Below are positions 1 through 11,395 of a stretch of DNA of 64,000 bases, one piece after another. Numbering within the stretch: position 1 is the first letter of the stretch; each line of letters starts with the position of its first letter. The notes under the pieces were generated by a model. It did not search any database and was not told where the DNA came from. It saw only the letters and a list, made by a program, of their open reading frames with translations. Location: NCBI GenBank assembly GCA_030737875.1, contig CM060915.1:572988577-573052576 (forward strand). The letters are read 5' to 3'. Made by a program: the position numbers and the translations under genes. The stretch comes from Allium sativum (Eukaryota > Streptophyta > Magnoliopsida > Asparagales > Amaryllidaceae).

Positions 1-739
1 CTTTCACATTGTAGAATAATTTTACCAATTCAATTGTAAGATCGGCTCACCTTAAACAGCGATTAGGACGACAGAAGGAACAACGGTCCTAAGGGAGGCA
101 AAAGGCTTCGATTCGGTGAACTGGTGGTGGTCGTTGATGTGGAGATGACAAAGGCAGGAGATGGTGATTTGGGTTACTTGGGTGGCTTTGACTGAAGGAG
201 GCAGAGGAAAATTGAAAAGATAAATGAAATTTGGAACGTTGGAGGCCGCCGAGGACATGGCGAATTTATTTTAGGGAAAGGAGGATCTGATTTGGGGAAA
301 GGGAAGGAGTATTTTGGTTGATGACATTATCGAATTGGGGGAGCTTTCGGTTGAAGGAAGTATGAGAATGAGGATTTATTTTGCCGAAGTAAATTAAAAA
401 GGAGGGGGTATGTGGAAGAGCCGGCTATCTTCATGACCGAAGGTAGTAGGGATTTTTTTTTAAAATAGATAGACATCGGATGTTTTAACAATCGGTGTCT
501 AAAGAAGCATTTAAAAGATAGACATCGGTAGCTTTACCAACTGATGTTAAAAGGTGATATCTAAAGATTTTTTTTTTTAAAACAAAGTAATAAACATCAG
601 CTATTTTAATAAGTGGTGTCTATGAAAACTTTTAACATCGATAGAAAAATATCGATGTTAAAAATCCCTTTAACATCGGTGGTTTTAGTTACCGTCGTTA
701 AAGCATCGATGTTGTAGCCAACCACTATTTCTAGTAGTC
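1..739. mobile_element. Terminal part of a CACTA-like DNA transposon, cut by window start
   Basis: From about 460 to 720 the sequence repeats short blocks built on the motif ACATCGGT and its complement ACCGATGT, in both orientations and with T-rich linkers. This is how CACTA subterminal regions look. The segment stops at TATTTCTAGTAGTC, one base away from the usual inverted CACTA terminus, so the last base may be mutated. The body to the left (1-400) shows no recognisable transposase. A 68-codon open frame at 52-258 (minus) has no family I know. The other end and the target duplication lie outside the window, so class assignment rests on one end only. Confidence 0.55.
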
Positions 740-1085
740 TAAACCCAAATTTATTATGTCCAACATTTTAACATGTGTAAATCTAAAATATATTTTATTT
801 GGTTATAGTATTAGGATCCACAATACACGTGATTAAAAAATGAAAAAAAAAATGAAATTGAATTTATAATAAAACGGTATCTGATATATAATAAGTAACA
901 AAATAATACTTATACAATGGAATGATATTTTAAATTTTGTGTCTACTATGAGATATAAAAAAGGCAGATTCTATTTAGACACCATAGATTACTATACATT
1001 CACCAAAAATAATTAAAAAGTCACATACACCACTTTTTACTTAGTAAACACTATGCATTTTCCAAAACTATCCACATTTAGAAAA

Positions 1086-3124
1086 GGTAATTTTTATTCA
1101 AATCCACGGTTTTAATAAGTTAATCCACCATTTTACTTTAATAAGTTAATCCACAACTATTTTGTAAGTTAATCCATGAGTGGATTAACTTACAAATTTC
1201 AACCTACTATATATCTAACAATCGATTTTCTGCTTCTTGTTTTACAATTCTACGTTATTTCACAATTCTCATATCAGACTAATAATAATAATCCAACTAG
1301 CCTAAAATCAAGATCTCATACCAGATAGTTATGTGAAAAAAAATACACATTATAAATCTACTTCATGCAACAAGTTTCGTATACAAATTATACCGACATG
1401 TCAATTATAAGATTTTCATTTGGTATTCAAGTTCTCTTGCTGTATATGTTAACTTGTGCAGCCATTCATACTAGTCGTTCATACATGCTAGTATACGTAT
1501 GCATAAAAATCCAAATGATGCGACGAGGGACAAACAAGAAATCCTTGCTATAAATAAACAGATCATGGAGCAAAACATCAATAGGTTCATCAAAAATAAA
1601 GCTAACAATAAACAAGTCACTTTAGCAATTTAAGTACCTACAGCCTATTATTTTTACTCAGGAAAATATGTAAAAATCATATACACGAGTCATATATATT
1701 TCTTGAGTTACACAAACATGAAATTAAAAGTAATACACGCCTTTTAAGTTCTAATATTCATGGGATTAAAATTCTTCTTGATATCCAAATGAACATACAA
1801 GCCACATGTTTAGCTTTAAAATTGTAAATAGTTTGAATTGTTGAAGCATTGCTAGGGTAGTTCTCTTTGAGAACACGAAGTACTTCTCTAACTTTTACAC
1901 CACATGTACTCATTTTGATTACATCTTCCTCTTCTTTTTTTGAAAGTCTACCAATATATGAATGCCCTTCAAACTTCATATTTTTTTCCAATTGATGATT
2001 ATGGAGTCCACAAATAACTTCCACCTTCCATTGATCCAACATGGGTAGTTTAACCCCTTTCAGCAAGAATGGACATCCACATTTTTTAGTTCCCGTCTTT
2101 TTAGCCTTTGTATGAACATTGATGGCTTTATTTCCTTTTTCCCAGCATAAAAATTACTTCTTTCACACCAATATGATATTCGACCTTTGCGACCATTTTT
2201 TGCATTTTCACTTTGTTTGATAGTTACAACAACCGCGCAAGATTTTCCAATTGTTTTGCACCATTCTGTAAGTACGTCACAGGAATTGAATACCTAAATC
2301 ATTATATACAGTGTAATTGCTTGTTAGTCTCACATAGACATGTATTATTTATAGAGGGAAAAAATTGAAAATTGTACCTTATTATTTCGGAATGCGAGTG
2401 TACAATCCGATTTAAGTATTTGATCATCTAATTGTAGCATATCACTATTCTGAATAGTAGCATAGTATTAAATATAAAACTAAGTTATGTAACAAGTCTA
2501 ATAACCGCATATAATATTATGATTACCATATCAAAATTTGATTTTTCAGGATTGTACGAAGGTTGTTCTAAATCATCTATCATGTTTTTGTTTTCTTTTT
2601 TCACTGCTTCAACTGGCTATTCGTCATCATCATCATTATTCATCATTACAAGTACTATAACAACCGTCTCCCTCATCAAGATGTAAACGGCTTCTCTTCT
2701 CAGACATATTTCTATCAATTTTTCAAGATTCAGAAAATAACTAACTACAATTATATTTGATAATGGTGAAATTAAAAAAAAATACAGTTTTGTATACAAT
2801 TAATCAACTTCAAAAATAAAAATAAAAAAAGTAAACAAACTACTTACTATTATGTTGAATTGCTCCGCTTATCGCCTAAGCTTGGATATAGATGTTAGGA
2901 TTTCAGAACCGAGAAGACGACGGAAAAAGTAAGGAAGAAGAAAACGCATGGAAGAAGAAAACGCACAAAAGAAGAAAACATGGAAGATTGAGAAGAGGGG
3001 AATATGTATGGTTTTCTTTTTTTGTGGATGTACTGATTAAAATTTAAATTTCTGTAAAAGTCAAAGATCCTATTAAATTGGGTGGATTGACTTACTAATA
3101 TGGTGGATTAGAATAAAAATTACC
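1086..3124 (-). mobile_element. MULE nested in the outer Mutator-like element
   Basis: Starts GGTAATTTTTATTC and ends with its exact complement GAATAAAAATTACC. The inverted similarity continues for about 70 bp through repeats of the motif TAATCCACC. The flanks carry the perfect 9-bp direct repeat TTTAGAAAA (1077-1085 and 3125-3133). Inside, on the minus strand, is a FAR1-type transposase remnant. The element is about 2.0 kb, shorter than an intact MULE, and the catalytic part of the transposase is not visible. Confidence 0.78.
1758..2280 (-). pseudogene. MULE transposase, N-terminal FAR1-type DNA-binding region, degraded
   Basis: Reading the minus strand from about 2280, the frame gives a lysine-rich stretch followed by KKCGCPF, then VKLPMLDQWKVEVICGLHNH, then GRLSKKEEEDVIKM and STIQTIYNFKA. 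This order (CGCPF, W-V--I-GLHNH, G-L--E, TI-QIYN) is that of plant FAR1-related/MULE transposases, where the CGC and HNH residues belong to the WRKY-GCM1-type zinc finger that binds the element's termini. The frame ends at 1758 soon after the linker helix, and no DDE catalytic domain follows, so the protein cannot transpose. It lies wholly inside the nested element at 1086-3124, which fits its origin. Upstream (2290-2870) further fragments are interrupted by stops. Confidence 0.7.
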
Positions 3125-3685
3125 TTTAGAAAAAAATATGTATTTTTTTCTTATTTTGCTAACTTTCTCTCTCATGTTTCAATCAAACAAAGGAGTCATA
3201 CTTTCAAGATTTCTAAATTTACTTCTGCACATTCCAAGTTAATAAGCTTCAAGCGAAAGTTAAAATATTTAGTTATCTTTGTATAGGTTTTTTTTTTTTT
3301 TTTTGAGTATATTAAAAAATTGAACTACGTAAATTTTATTGTTAAATTAAAACATGATTCGATTTAAACAAAGGGTTAAAAAATTTAACTCTTAATAACA
3401 TTAATTTTAGTGATTAATTTTACAAATAAATATTACTTGTAATGATATGAATATATTTTTATACTAAAAACAATTAGATTTAATTTAATTACCGATATGT
3501 ATGCAACTTTACTAGAGAAATTATACTAGTAACATAATGCAAACAAGAAAGAGTGGTATATGATTTTCATTCTTTAATTTCTATTCTTTTTTTAATTAGG
3601 ACAATTTGACCTTAAGTTCTTTTTAAAATATCATGGTGTAAGCAAAGAAATTTACGGTGTTTAAATAGAATTTGCCTATAAAAAA

Positions 3686-4329
3686 TCATCGGATTAATAA
3701 AATAAGATCTGATCTTCTAGGCTATCACAACTGCATGTACATATGTAAGTAAGGAAGGATCACCCGCCCGCAAATTAAACCAACTAATTTTAACCTCTTA
3801 CTTTGATTTCAATAATAATAATTTCTCTGTCAAACCGTATTATCATTTAAATTTGAACGCATGGCTTAATTTGTGAGGCTAGGCCGTGGGATATATAAAC
3901 GGTGGCTAACAATTGATAGCCCCCGTTATATAAATTTTTATTTAGATATCATATCAATAATATATTATGAAATGAAAGGAAAAAAAGTCACTAGAGAGTG
4001 AACATTTTGTTCATTACAGAGATTGTTACACATTTGCATTAGATATGCTACTTTACATAGAGGTCTTCGAGTTTGAGACTGAACATATGTCACGATATGG
4101 AATTAAGCATAATAAACATAAGCATATTCATTTCTATTATTAATATATATATGTCATAATACTCTTAACATTTTAAGAAACAAATATCAGTTTCGAAAGT
4201 TTAACTAGCAAGTGTAGAAGTAACAAAACAAATAAGATCATGCAAAAATGGTTGTTACTCGTTAGAAGACCTCGAGTAGTAAACGAACTTCTGCTCTAAA
4301 ACAAATCTCCACCAAATTATCCATCTGCT
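3686..4329. other. AT-rich unique spacer, nothing recognised
   Basis: No long open frame, tandem repeat or transposon terminus was seen. It may hold the 3' flank of the minus-strand candidate gene at 4330-4677. Confidence 0.5.
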
Positions 4330-4677
4330 CTAGAAGAGTAAATTTGTGCTGCACTGATCGTCATGCATTTTCTTCTCTTTGCTCGTGGACTTCTTTCGTC
4401 CCATGCCACCCATTGCAGTAATTTTACTCGCTAAACTGACAAACGTCGTCTTTATCCTTTTCATTATGCTTTTGGTTTTCATCCGCTGTAACTTCTGATG
4501 TTTCAAAGGTTTTTTAATCCTCCAAAACCGCCCTTTTTTTTTCTCTCCTAGCTGAACTGAAGGGACATGCTCTTGCCAATGAAGGGTTCTCTTTTCTTCT
4601 GACTCCAGTGATTTTTTAATCAGATCGGCCTCTTTCCAGTATCTTTTCAAACCTTTGCTGTATATTTCCATCTTCAT
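4330..4677 (-). CDS. Candidate small basic protein gene, single exon, 115 aa
   Basis: An ATG-initiated minus-strand frame encodes 115 residues rich in Lys and Arg. The middle reads GEKKKGRFWRIKKPLKHQKL and is followed by a helix-like segment (IKTTFVSLASKITAMGG). This layout, a basic W-R-I-K patch followed by an amphipathic helix ending in small residues, resembles short uncharacterised plant proteins, but I cannot name the family with certainty. There is no signal peptide or membrane segment; a nuclear location is possible from its charge. Upstream on the minus strand (about 4680-4860) is a pyrimidine-containing leader with CTCTCTCT and no ATG-rich clutter. This is the only frame outside clear transposons that looks like a host gene. 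It could equally be a chance ORF, since no neighbour supports it. Confidence 0.4.
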   Translation of the reverse strand: MKMEIYSKGLKRYWKEADLIKKSLESEEKRTLHWQEHVPSVQLGEKKKGRFWRIKKPLKHQKLQRMKTKSIMKRIKTTFVSLASKITAMGGMGRKKSTSKEKKMHDDQCSTNLLF

Positions 4678-5279
4678 ATTCTCTATCTTAGCTTATAGTT
4701 GCACTTAACTGAAGGAACGAGTAGGGCTCGTTTTCATGCACTTAACTTATAGTTGCAGGTAGAATTAGAGAGGAGGAACCAGAGAGAGTGATTTTGTTAG
4801 AGAATGGACGTACATGAAAGGAGGATAGTATGGCTATTAATATGCAAGATAAATCCTTCATTCAAATTAATATTTTGTAACATTTGTTTATGTATATGCG
4901 ATGAACATGCTTTTAAGATTCAGTTCTTTGATAATTAATTTATATTTTAAAACAATTTCCGCAAACGTCTTCCATTGTAGTGTTAGATAACTGTACAATT
5001 GCTTATTAATAATATCAAATAACTTTACATATTATGATAGGAAATAATATACTGGATATTAAAAATGGAACTGAATTATGATGACAAGCAATAAAATATT
5101 TGGAAGTAATGTGAATCTTATTTATTGATAAATTTTTGAATCATGGTTTGATTTAAAATGTTTAGTTGTTGTAAGTTTGTTTAAGTTAAGAGACAATTTG
5201 TCTAAAGACCGTATTAAGTTTCAAAATAGTCAAGACATCATTGCCAAAAATAATGTACGTAAATTAAATCGCTTAATTA

Positions 5280-5525
5280 AGTTAACTAATAGTCAATGAA
5301 TAGTTGCAAACATTTATGCAATTATATCAAAAATTGTAGAGATTTCGCAATTATTCATCGAAAATTTGTGGAAATTTCCACAATTTTTCAGCAAAAAAGT
5401 TGCAGAAATATGCACAATTTTTAACAGAAAAATTGCAGATGATTATGCAATTTTTTGAGATAACTGCATAAATATCTACAATTATTCATTGAATAATTGC
5501 ATAATCTGATGCAGTTTTTAGTACT
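5280..5525. repeat. Degenerate short repeats around ATTGCAGAAAT/TGCACAATT
   Basis: The block repeats variants of (A)AAATTGCAGA and TGCACAATTTTT in both orientations roughly every 40-50 bases, with a T-rich base composition. No target duplication or terminus marks it as a named element. It could be the subterminal repeat of a decayed DNA transposon. Confidence 0.4.
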
Positions 5526-6094
5526 TAAATTCTAGAAACTTAATTTACAATCTTTATTCAGGAAGGAGTATTTGTGCATTAAGTTTAATTTTAAGGACTT
5601 GAGCCCAATATTTACTTTAGTTAATCACGGCTGCTTGTTTTTCTCGCAAAACAATAAATGAGATGTCCTACTAGTTTTCAAATACACTTGCCCAGAATGG
5701 CCTTGGGATCACTTTACCCATCCCATTATCATTACAACCTTTTTTGTGGCCAACAGAAAACAACACCATATCGTGGCTACCAGTTTTCGTACAATTGCCC
5801 AAGTACTAGGTGTGCTACTTACTTAAAAGCATGCCCATCAAGGACAAGACGTTCACATTGTGAAGGAAACCCTTCCCCCTCTCCATAATGACTAGTATTA
5901 CGTTTGGAGGTCGATTACTAAAAAGTCATTATTAAATAATGGTGTGTGGTTTTACCTAACCTGTAAGGGAACAACCAGCAATGACTTGCTCAAATACTAA
6001 ACAAGCCATTGAGCATTCAAGTGTGGCTTGATCACTTCGTTATGGCTAGTTTGGACCAGTTCTGTGGTTGGTTGGCTGGATAGTGGTCGGTGCG

Positions 6095-6230
6095 TATAAT
6101 GGTAAAAACTTCGTCGTTATGCCATTACAACGACAAAAACTTTGCCAATATAAATTATAACGGCAAAAATCTTCGTTGTTATAATGGTGTAACGGCAAAG
6201 TCTTTGCTGTTATACCCGTAGAGCCGTTGA
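6095..6230. repeat. Palindromic subterminal repeats, left edge of decayed element
   Basis: Three to four copies of a palindrome-like unit occur here; the clearest is TAACGGCAAAGTCTTTGCTG near 6190. Related units lie at 35960-36050, on the far side of the chromovirus insertion. Repeats like this at both edges suggest the ends of one DNA transposon. I could not find matching terminal inverted repeats or a target duplication. Confidence 0.45.
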
Positions 6231-6384
6231 ACCACAATGGCTAGTGCCATGGCTGTATTTTCCTCCTTATATTCAACATTTCCTTATTCCACAAAACTGT
6301 ATCATCATTGTCTTCAACTTCTACTTCTATAAGATGTCTTCTACATCCAAACGACCAAGCAAAAATGTTATTGATAAATAACCC

Positions 6385-7720
6385 ATGTCCAAACTGCATT
6401 CACCGGATTTTCCAACCAACATGCAACACAACAACATCAAACAGTCCGTCCATCACTTGAGTATGGATATCTGTTGTATTCATGTTTTGCATATAGCCAA
6501 CTTTATCAATCGCTCACTCCCCCCAACTTATCTCATGTTCATTCAACCTCCATGCGACAGTATTTGCATCAATGCTCTGTTGTAGGCACCTACGACGATC
6601 ATTCATCGTACATGTCGCTAATGATGCAGAATGATCAAAATCAACACTTTAATCCCCAGCAGTCAGAGATTCGCGACTGTGAAGCAATGCAGAATATTCA
6701 AAGGAAATTTTGTTATGCACACAATTCTCCTGATAACGAATAAACCAATTGATAATTTAGAGCAGGAGGCAAAGGAAGACAAAAATCAAGAGGAAGTAAA
6801 TGAAGAAGAAAATGTTGAATTTCTTGCGCCTCCTAGCCTGGAATGTAACAAGAAGAAGAAAAAGTGAAACTACTAACCGACATTTTTGACATACGACATA
6901 TAAATGCAGATGTAACGGGGACAGAAACTTGCATAGAAGACATCGAGGAAGAAACTACCAAAGAGGAAGGAACGTCAGCCGATAGAAGAAATAAGCAAAG
7001 TTAATGTACTTCTACACAGTATGTTTCACTAGCTAAATCATGGCCATGCGTTTCGTAAGACATTAAATAATATGAAAAGTCGAAAATTTTGGGAAAGAGT
7101 TGCGGAGTTTTACAACACTTCGGAACCGTTGAATAGAACTTGGGGATCATGAAGAGGAGGTACCAGGTTATAAACATTGCATACCAAAACTATTTGTCAA
7201 TACTCAATAGATTATAGAATAGGCAGCAAAGCGGGGCCGCCCCTTATGACATTTTAAGTACATTATTGTTTTAATATTTTTTACAAAGTATTGTGTTCTA
7301 ATAATTATACACACATACGTACATACATATATTGATACCCTTTTGCATTTATCTTATAGATTAAAGAACCTTGTAAGGCGTACCAATAACAGAACAGACA
7401 ACCATTCAAAATTCAAGACTACTTTGACCTTCTGTTTAGTTTACCAAAATGGAAGAATCTGAACAACTTCATGTTCAAGCAACAAAACAAATCCAAAAGA
7501 ATAAACTACTTTGATTTTAGACCTGTAAGCGATCCAAGTTTGCATGGATGATCTTCATTATATTGAAGCGTTGATGGACAACCTGTAGGTAGAAACAAGT
7601 CAATTCAGTTGGAGCAACCAGTGCGGAGTTCTCTAGATTTTTGGAACTTTAGAAGCTTCTGCTAAAGAAACAAGAGAGCATAGATCCAATTTTTTATCTC
7701 AAAGTTATATTTCATTAAGC
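6385..7720 (+). pseudogene. PIF/Harbinger ORF1-like (Myb/SANT, NAM-associated) protein remnant
   Basis: Scattered plus-strand frames carry pieces in the right order for the ORF1-type protein of plant PIF/Harbinger transposons, often annotated as glutathione S-transferase T3-like. Near 7080 is KFWERVAEFYN and then RTWGS before a stop. Shortly after in another frame is RYQVINIAYQNY. Around 7405-7460 is QPFKIQDYFDLLFSLPKW, and near 7580 is QPVGRNKS. The family pattern is FW-RV--YFN … R--SL--RW--IN … PFKFEHCW--L---PKW … RP-GRK. Stops and frame changes separate every piece, so this is a relic. The acidic stretch KEDKNQEEVNEEENVEF near 6770-6830 may belong to it. Whether it shares an element with the PMD relic at 33.6-35.1 kb is inference. 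Confidence 0.45.
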
Positions 7721-10331
7721 CCCGAATAATCTTGTTTAGAAGGATTCTGACATATTTTGGATTTTAAATATCAATTTGAACTTTATTTCGGTAAAAACGA
7801 ACAATCACTGCGCGGCGAGCTTGATTAATTATATTTAGTTTTATCGTTTAAACTTTTTAAACAAAGGACAACATGAATTGTCTAACTCATTTGGAAGCCA
7901 TTCTGAATTATCTGACATGCATTCCTGATTGAGTATTGGTAAAACTATAGTCCGTTTAATACGTAGCATTGAATATTGAGCATTTTAAACCACGATTTAA
8001 TCATATTTATGAGTCATTGGGTGAAATTATCGAGTGAATTTCATAATCTGCACTGTAAGGTACTTATAACTTTGTTTAAGTCAGCGATAAATCAAATCCT
8101 GGCCAACTATATGTCAAATCAAAGTAGACAATTGATACAACAGACAAGTTAATGCAACTAGCATGGTCCGACATCATTCGAGGTATTAATACAACCAGAA
8201 AATACGTCGAACAAGTAACACAACAAACACTAAATATAATCATTGTAATACATCAAACTACCAATGCATTGATTTAGTTTGTTATGACACCAAGTAGCCT
8301 GCTATTTTTGAGTTCCAAATGACTAATTTTGTCCTCCAATCATCTCATTGTGGCTTCCTATGTTCGAACTTTGCCATACATCTCTCGGGCATATTGAACT
8401 CCTCTTAGGAAAACTACAGGATCTACCCGCTCTTCACAGCAAAACATCGTTCTATTTCCAACATTCACCTTGATATTGTGGAAGCCATAATAATAACCTC
8501 CAGCATTTCGTATACTCGTAGCCACAAGCTTCAAACACGTACAGCTATAATGACATTTAGGCTATGATGGATGTCCAAATCCATTGTCGTTACCTGTTCA
8601 TTTTCTTGGCCTTTGGTTTTGCGAATCTACACTAGCATGACTCTGCAAATTAGATTCACCAATAGCGTCAACGCTATTATGAACTGTTTCAAGCTGAGTT
8701 TCAGGAACAATTCATGATTCGGCGTCCCATTATTTGGCGTGTTGCACCAATATATCATCGGCGATCTCCCAATTATCCATATCAGCTTAGCTAGCAAATA
8801 TGGAAAAAATTAGACATAGCTAACTCAATAGGTACAGAAATAATAATATAAAACATGGAAGCATATAACATATTGGTGTCTTGAGTTTTCAAAAGTATAA
8901 CGGTGCAAGAATATTGTTGATTAAATTTGGGTACCTTTAATAGTCTTATCTATACAAATTCGGGTGTTCCTATGTACAGTGTGTAGTTATCTTAATAGCC
9001 TTATCTATACAAATTTGCTTTCACACAACTTTACCTGTATATATGACATATAATCTCTGTCTTGCTCAAAATTCTTTACTCAAATATGCTCCTTCTTCTT
9101 TACATCTTTATGTACTCATTGCAATGTTGTAATGACCTTCATCTATTGATTTTGACTGGTGGCCAGCGCACGAACCTTCAAATAATCCACGAACCAATGA
9201 AGATCGGCTTATCAATTATCAAAAGCAATGTTACGAGGACGTTCTTCATGAGTTCCAGATCTGAACCAACTAAGACTTCAGGAACATGGTGAACCTCCAG
9301 ATGAAAATGAGATCGATCATGTTTTAGCCACCTAACCTCCATTTCGACAAGTGTCAAAACAATTCAATTGTTCAACCTCTGTACGAACAAGAGGTGCATC
9401 AAGCTTCAGTTCTTCAGCTTCCATATTAAAAAGAGGTTAATCGTACCCTATTTATTGCGACTAAAGGTATGCGATGGAGGTAGTAGTAAGGGCAAATAGA
9501 GAAAATAATTGTCATAAAATATAGTTATGCCTATTATGGCCAAATGTTTCCAACTATTCTTAATGGCTTGACGACTGTTTACGTCCAAAAGGGCATGTCA
9601 TATGCTAACGAGTTGGAACAAGACATACGACGTCTTAGAGCTACTTCAGAAGTGCCCCAGATTGAACGTAACATGTAGTTTGTTTATGTTTCTTACTCGT
9701 TATCATCCATTGTATCCTAATGATTGGTATTAGTTTCCTATGTATGCATGACAAAAATGTAATTTAGTTTATCGTTTTGCATGATGAATTATTGATTTCA
9801 GCAGCTCAATTAGATAACAAACGCGATCAAGAATAGTATTGACATCAAGAACGGTAATGGCTATACTAAACAAAATATATCCTTGGAGATAAAAACTAAA
9901 CTGACAAGATATGATCATTTGGGATAAGATGTGATCTTCAAATAGGAAATCTAAATCTTCATAACAAATGTAGAATGGGAAATAGATAAAACTTTTACAC
10001 ATGAACATAATCATTCAATTTGGATATAACAGTGGTAATGATGTTATGAACACAAAAATTTACATACATACAGCTTATTCTACTACTCAATTAGCAGACA
10101 TAAATCACATGACATGACATCTACACAGAAATCACAAGACGTGAACAATAATGGCGTGACGCCTATATAGAAATGACATAACATGTATAATAGTGGCATA
10201 CAGTATGACACATGAATAGTAAGACAACTACACAGAAATCACATGACTTGAACAATAATGACATACAACACAACACATGAACAATAATAATATCGATATA
10301 CAAACCAAACACAGTAAGTCTGTAATACATC
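7721..10331. other. Decayed transposon-like sequence, no protein identified
   Basis: Base composition is coding-like in places (minus strand 8280-8800, plus strand 9150-9680), but every frame is broken within about 80 codons. A minus-strand stretch near 8330-8490 reads VGNRTMFCCEERVDPVVFLR; I do not recognise it. From about 10040 to 10300 there are diverged repeats of roughly 50-80 bp containing CACAGAAATCACATGACTTG. The left target duplication of the chromovirus (ATACC) follows at 10332-10336. Confidence 0.4.
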
Positions 10332-10592
10332 ATACCTGTAACAACCCGTATTTTTGAATAACATGTTATAACATAAATCGAGGCAAAATTAAACTGTAAA
10401 ATCTGAATCAAGGGAAACGGGCTGTGCCATTGCATTCGTCTCGGAAAAATACGCGAAATAGAGTCCGAGTTTTCGAAAAACGGAGTCCGTATGACCCAGA
10501 TAAGGCCCGAAGAAGTTTTAGAAAAATTCAAAACAGATTTAAATACAAAAATTTCAATTTTCAGAAGTGGCGGGAAAATTCCCGCCAGACCC

Positions 10593-10690
10593 AGGGGGTC
10601 GACTGGGGAGTCGACCTGCCCACCAGGTCGACTGGGGAGTCGACCCTAGGGTCGACCTGGGGGTCGACCTCCCTGGTCGGCCAGGTCAGC
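10593..10690. repeat. GC-rich GTCGAC palindrome cluster in U3 of the chromovirus LTR
   Basis: GTCGAC occurs six times within about 75 bases, each set in G- or C-rich arms such as GGGGAGTCGACC and GGTCGACCTGGGGGTCGACC. The cluster lies about 110-210 bases upstream of the TATA box at 10801 in otherwise AT-rich DNA. The 3' LTR copy (18166-18275) has an additional unit. Candidate enhancer or methylation target; function is inferred only. Confidence 0.8.
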
Positions 10691-10800
10691 CTGGTGCACC
10701 TATCTTGGCTGTTTTGACCTGTTTTGTTGGCTAGTGACGGGATTTGATGGCTCTGATTGAATCTAGGGTTAATCCTATGGCTAATACTATCCTAAAACTC

Positions 10801-10808
10801 TATAAAAA
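10801..10808 (+). promoter_or_regulatory. TATA box of the 5' LTR
   Basis: TATAAAAA follows CTAAAACTC and sits mid-LTR where the U3/R boundary is expected. The same motif is in the 3' LTR at 18385-18392. Transcription would begin about 30 bases downstream. Confidence 0.65.
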
Positions 10809-11186
10809 GACCCCTAAGCCTAGCCTAAATCATCATTATTCATTCCTACAACTAAACTATGCCAAATTTGTTCCTCTCATGGCCTCCACTCTCATGCTAA
10901 AATTCCTAAGTTTATTTATATGAGAGATTTTGAGTTCATACAAGTGTTTCCAAGCTTGTATGAGTGTTCTTAGTTTGCATTCAAGTCAAGTTGCAACATT
11001 TCTATTTCAAAGCAAGGGTTTTTATTGATTTGGCTCAAGGGTTTTCATTTGGAGATTGCATATTTGGGTTTTTGGTGCTTGCATAAGGGCTTCGTCTCAA
11101 TCTTTATAATAAATATTTATTTGTGTCTTCATAGCATTGTAAGCCCTTTTCTACTTTCTTTTTTTGAACTCTAAAGTTAAATGAAT

Positions 11187-11395
11187 GATGCAAGTTTGGG
11201 GTTGATCATTATGATATGCAAGTTTGGGTTGATCACTATGATATGCAAGTTTGGTTGATCATTATGATATGCAAGTTTGGTTGATCATTATGATATGCAA
11301 GTTTGGTTGATCATTATGATATGCAAGTTTGGGTTGATCACTATGATATGCAAGTTTGGTTGATCATTATGCAAGTTGGTTTAATCATTATGTAT
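11187..11395 (+). repeat. Tandem repeat of 26-27 bp in the chromovirus LTR
   Basis: About seven to eight units of ATATGCAAGTTTGGTTGATC plus ATTATG follow each other, with small changes (GGG for GG, CAC for CAT). The same array is in the 3' LTR at about 18773-18975, so it was present before insertion. The unit contains the near palindrome TTGATCATT. Confidence 0.88.

Larger units (their letters stand above)
963..3676. mobile_element. Mutator-like element with 9-bp target duplication (outer of a nested pair)
   Basis: The element begins GGCAGATTCTATTTAGACACC and ends with the near inverted copy (…GTGTTTAAATAGAATTTGCC). It is flanked by the perfect 9-bp direct repeat TATAAAAAA at 954-962 and 3677-3685. 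Nine-base duplications and GG…CC ends fit the Mutator superfamily. After removing the nested element at 1086-3124 only about 0.65 kb remains and it has no coding content, so this is a MITE-sized non-autonomous copy. Confidence 0.75.

Noticed and set aside
4050..4085. TTCGAGTTTGAGAC, resembling a pol III box B
   Set aside because: No box A at the right distance and no SINE tail.
5658..5888. 76-codon frame ending YRGYQFSYNC…HCEGNPSPSP, faintly like a WRKY or zinc-finger domain
   Set aside because: The WRKYGQK core is absent and Cys/His spacing does not fit; too weak to call.
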